Positions 21,723-22,965 of a stretch of 22,965 nt of DNA are shown piece after piece. The notes under the pieces are model-generated. The model did no database searches, had not been told where the DNA came from, and worked only from the letters and a program-made list of their open reading frames with translations. The position numbers and the translations under genes are program-made. Each line of letters opens with the position of its first letter. Positions within the stretch are counted from its first letter, which is position 1. The DNA lies in IMG/VR virus record IMGVR_UViG_3300022678_000014, positions 1 through 22,965 of that record. The stretch is one strand, 5' to 3'. The stretch is from a virus.

Positions 21723-21908
21723 TTACTCCGCAGTGTAGACTTTCGTCTTGTTAACAGTAAGACGATGAGGCTCACTTGGGCCGACCCAATGATGAGCAAA
21801 GGATATTGCTTGTTGAATGGTGCCGATAAAGATGAGGTTATCAGACACCACCTTCCCGTCAATCTCATAAGAGACAACGATTTTCCAAGCCTCTTTAACT
21901 GTAGTCAT
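21723..21908 (-). CDS. First gene of the minus-strand block, small protein
   Basis: A 61-residue protein beginning MTTVKEAWKIVVSYEIDG. The alternating pattern suggests a beta-sheet domain with one helix (IQQAISFAHHW). AGGAGAGG, the best ribosome site in this region, lies 4 nt before the ATG. It is the first gene after the 1-kb non-coding region, so probably among the earliest expressed. Family unknown. Confidence 0.65.
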   Translation of the reverse strand: MTTVKEAWKIVVSYEIDGKVVSDNLIFIGTIQQAISFAHHWVGPSEPHRLTVNKTKVYTAE

Positions 21909-21934
21909 TGACCTCTCCTAAGATAATGACACAA

Positions 21935-21956
21935 ATGCTTCTAAAGTGCGAAGCAT
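21935..21956. repeat. Inverted repeat (hairpin 1)
   Basis: ATGCTTC and GAAGCAT form a perfect 7-bp stem with an 8-nt loop, 27 bp upstream of the first minus-strand gene. No T-run follows on the minus strand, so it is not a normal terminator. Confidence 0.8.
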
Positions 21957-21986
21957 CTTTCACAACTTGTATGCCATTACGCTAAG

Positions 21987-22005
21987 AGAGCATCGCTTGT
22001 GCTCT
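21987..22005. repeat. Inverted repeat (hairpin 2)
   Basis: AGAGCA and TGCTCT form a 6-bp stem with a 7-nt loop. GAGCATCGCTT here resembles GAAGCATCTTT in hairpin 1 and GAGCATCTTT in the hairpin at 22445. Confidence 0.75.
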
Positions 22006-22342
22006 TAAAACAATCTACTAAGTACACTTGTCATCCATTGATACTATACGGCCTATAACAGTATATCTCTACTGACTTTGGCCAGCTTGCTAGGTTACTC
22101 GCGGTCGATCAATACAGCTAGTGCCGTACCTCTCAATGGCAAGCGTACTAGAGCACGTATTAGAGTTTCTGCCCGTGCTAGGCTAACAGAGGTTACTAGC
22201 CCCACTGTGATGGTAGTCAATCGACAAGGTTTCCCGTTCGATAAGCTAACAAGGCGGCCCATTAAGAGGCAAGCCCACCTCTGCTCCATGTAGTAGGTAC
22301 TAACAAGCCGTGCGGAATACCTCCACCACAACCAGTCTTAAC

Positions 22343-22378
22343 CCTTGCGCGATCCGCCCCTAACGGTAGGTCGCAAGG
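22343..22378. repeat. Inverted repeat with inner stem
   Basis: CCTTGCG (22343-22349) pairs with CGCAAGG (22372-22378). Inside, CCG (22354-22356) can pair with CGG (22364-22366), giving a two-part stem. Confidence 0.7.
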
Positions 22379-22412
22379 TATGGCCACAGCGCTGCTAACG
22401 CTATGAGGGTCT

Positions 22413-22433
22413 GACCAACGCCGCTCGCTGGTC
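22413..22433. repeat. Inverted repeat
   Basis: GACCA (22413-22417) pairs with TGGTC (22429-22433) over an 11-nt GC-rich loop. A further AGCG/CGCT pair lies just upstream (22388-22402). Confidence 0.55.
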
Positions 22434-22444
22434 TAGTGCTATCA

Positions 22445-22461
22445 CTAAAGAGCATCTTTAG
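22445..22461. repeat. Perfect 7-bp hairpin
   Basis: CTAAAGA-GCA-TCTTTAG, a 7-bp stem with a 3-nt loop. An AAGGG/CCCTT pair (22477-22494 area) follows it, adding to a row of hairpins. Confidence 0.75.
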
Positions 22462-22576
22462 CTTTAAAGGGGAAGCATACCCTTAACAAAAAACGCTAGG
22501 CACAACCATTGCGGTTATCAAGAGCCAAACCCGGAACCGGATAGAGCGTCAGAGGGAACCTCATCGGCTAGGCTCA

Positions 22577-22666
22577 TTAACGTTTCTTATTGAGACCCAA
22601 ACCTAAACCGAGTGAAGACAGATTGAAACCCCCTATTTGATTAAAGATTGTCCATACAGTTGTCAT
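22577..22666 (-). CDS. Possible tiny hydrophobic peptide
   Basis: A 29-codon ORF (MTTVWTIFNQIGGFNL... ending GLGLGLNKKR). The composition (hydrophobic, Gly/Leu-rich, basic end) looks like a small membrane peptide, but only GAGA next to the ATG serves as a ribosome site. Low confidence; the region may be purely non-coding. Confidence 0.2.
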   Translation of the reverse strand: MTTVWTIFNQIGGFNLSSLGLGLGLNKKR

Positions 22667-22796
22667 TCTCAAGAACAAATGTTCCAGGCTTAACGGACAA
22701 AGGCAAGCAATTGCCGTGCCAAGGTTAGTCCTAGGAACAGACATAATACCTAAAACGGCTATCTTTATTTTTATGACCGGAGGTACCGGGCAAGAG

Positions 22797-22805
22797 TTAT
22801 CCACA
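22797..22805 (+). other. DnaA-box match
   Basis: TTATCCACA, an exact match to the bacterial DnaA-box consensus. It is the only exact copy I noticed in the non-coding region, so origin function is open. Confidence 0.5.
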
Positions 22806-22844
22806 GCGCAAAGGGGCTTAAAAGTGTGTCAAGACTATATTTTT

Positions 22845-22875
22845 GCATAGCTTAGAAAAGGCAACGCATAGCTTA
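22845..22875 (+). repeat. Direct repeat with 21-bp period
   Basis: GCATAGCTTA occurs at 22845-22854 and 22866-22875. The 21-bp spacing is two DNA turns, as in paired operator or initiator sites on one face of the helix. Confidence 0.65.
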
Positions 22876-22891
22876 TGGCACGTTTGTTGCT

Positions 22892-22910
22892 ACTATATCA
22901 AACCGATATA
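22892..22910 (-). promoter_or_regulatory. Possible extended -10 promoter with overlapping dyad
   Basis: On the minus strand TGATATAGT (an extended -10 pattern, hexamer 22897-22892) overlaps a dyad TATATC-AAACC-GATATA (22894-22910). The -35 position is poor (CCGTAC). It could be a regulated early promoter reading toward 21908, with a leader of nearly 1 kb. Confidence 0.3.
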
Positions 22911-22929
22911 TGTCGTACGGTCGTGGGTT

Positions 22930-22945
22930 GTAACCGGCTGGTTAC
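22930..22945. repeat. Inverted repeat near window end
   Basis: GTAACC-GGCT-GGTTAC, a 6-bp stem with a 4-nt loop. A further 10-bp palindrome AACAATTGTT lies at 22954-22963. Both could be protein-binding sites. Confidence 0.6.
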
Positions 22946-22965
22946 TTAGGGTGAACAATTGTTTA

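Larger units (their letters stand above)
21909..22965. other. Non-coding, hairpin-rich control/origin-like region
   Basis: About 1.06 kb without a convincing gene. Reading frames on either strand near 22078-22331 and 22577-22804 lack ribosome sites and known motifs. The stretch holds many short inverted repeats (listed separately), a DnaA-box match, direct repeats and dyads near the right edge. No tRNA cloverleaf could be drawn. It lies upstream of the first minus-strand gene, so it should hold the early promoter(s) and perhaps a replication origin or a structured RNA. Confidence 0.6.

Noticed and set aside
22078-22331. Opposed 71- and 78-codon frames in the non-coding region
   Set aside because: Neither has a Shine-Dalgarno site, a good start or a recognisable motif, and the DNA is full of hairpins.
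22080-22600. tRNA gene
   Set aside because: TTCGATA- and TCGATCA-like pieces occur, but no flanking T-stem, anticodon stem or acceptor stem could be formed.
1-22965. CRISPR array, insertion sequence, integrase or T7-type phage promoter series
   Set aside because: No regularly spaced repeats, transposase, recombinase or recurring TAATACGACTCACTATA-like sequence was seen.

Overview
The window is part of a double-stranded DNA bacteriophage genome, most likely a lytic podovirus with a T7-type replication module. The evidence is a T7-like family A DNA polymerase, a T7 gp4-like primase-helicase, a FEN-type 5' exonuclease, a candidate ssDNA-binding protein, rIIA/rIIB homologues, a small calcineurin-type phosphoesterase, a MazG-like pyrophosphohydrolase and a DUF3310 protein, with no integrase or repressor. 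A monomeric B12-dependent (class II) ribonucleotide reductase together with ThyX recalls the cobalamin-RNR phages of the Cobavirinae/Zobellviridae type. That placement is inference from gene content, and the host cannot be named.

Layout. Bases 1-816 (+ strand) hold the end of the late region: the C-terminus of a virion-associated protein and a coiled-coil/one-TM protein that may be a holin accessory. From 21908 down to 813 every gene is on the minus strand, in tight overlapping (ATGA/TAATG) clusters. Read in the direction of transcription these are: small early genes (21908-20644); a T4-endonuclease-V-like glycosylase family protein and a secreted HExxH metallopeptidase; rIIA-rIIB followed by a clear terminator (16547-16582); small genes and the primase-helicase; ThyX with an HNH nuclease embedded in it; a truncated C5-methyltransferase-like protein; a helix-hairpin-helix protein; DNA polymerase; an HNH nuclease; the candidate SSB; exonuclease; a GIY-YIG nuclease; a phosphoesterase; MazG; the RNR split by a group I intron; DUF3310; and two small exported proteins. 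The minus-strand block meets the late + strand genes in a 4-bp convergent overlap. Bases 21909-22965 are a hairpin-rich stretch with no convincing gene, carrying a perfect DnaA-box match, paired direct repeats and dyads. It looks like a control or origin region.

How the genes work together. RNR, ThyX and probably MazG supply and clean the dNTP pool. Polymerase, primase-helicase, the candidate SSB and the exonuclease replicate DNA and degrade host DNA. rIIA/rIIB and the exported proteins probably act on host membrane or envelope physiology.

The most distinctive feature is the load of homing-type endonucleases in four replication or nucleotide genes or junctions. One GIY-YIG gene sits in a group I intron whose splice sites can be placed to the base. 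One HNH domain is fused in frame inside ThyX without intein motifs. One GIY-YIG gene is overprinted on the end of the exonuclease gene. One HNH gene has its own sigma70-like promoter, and a second such promoter restores transcription of the genes behind it.
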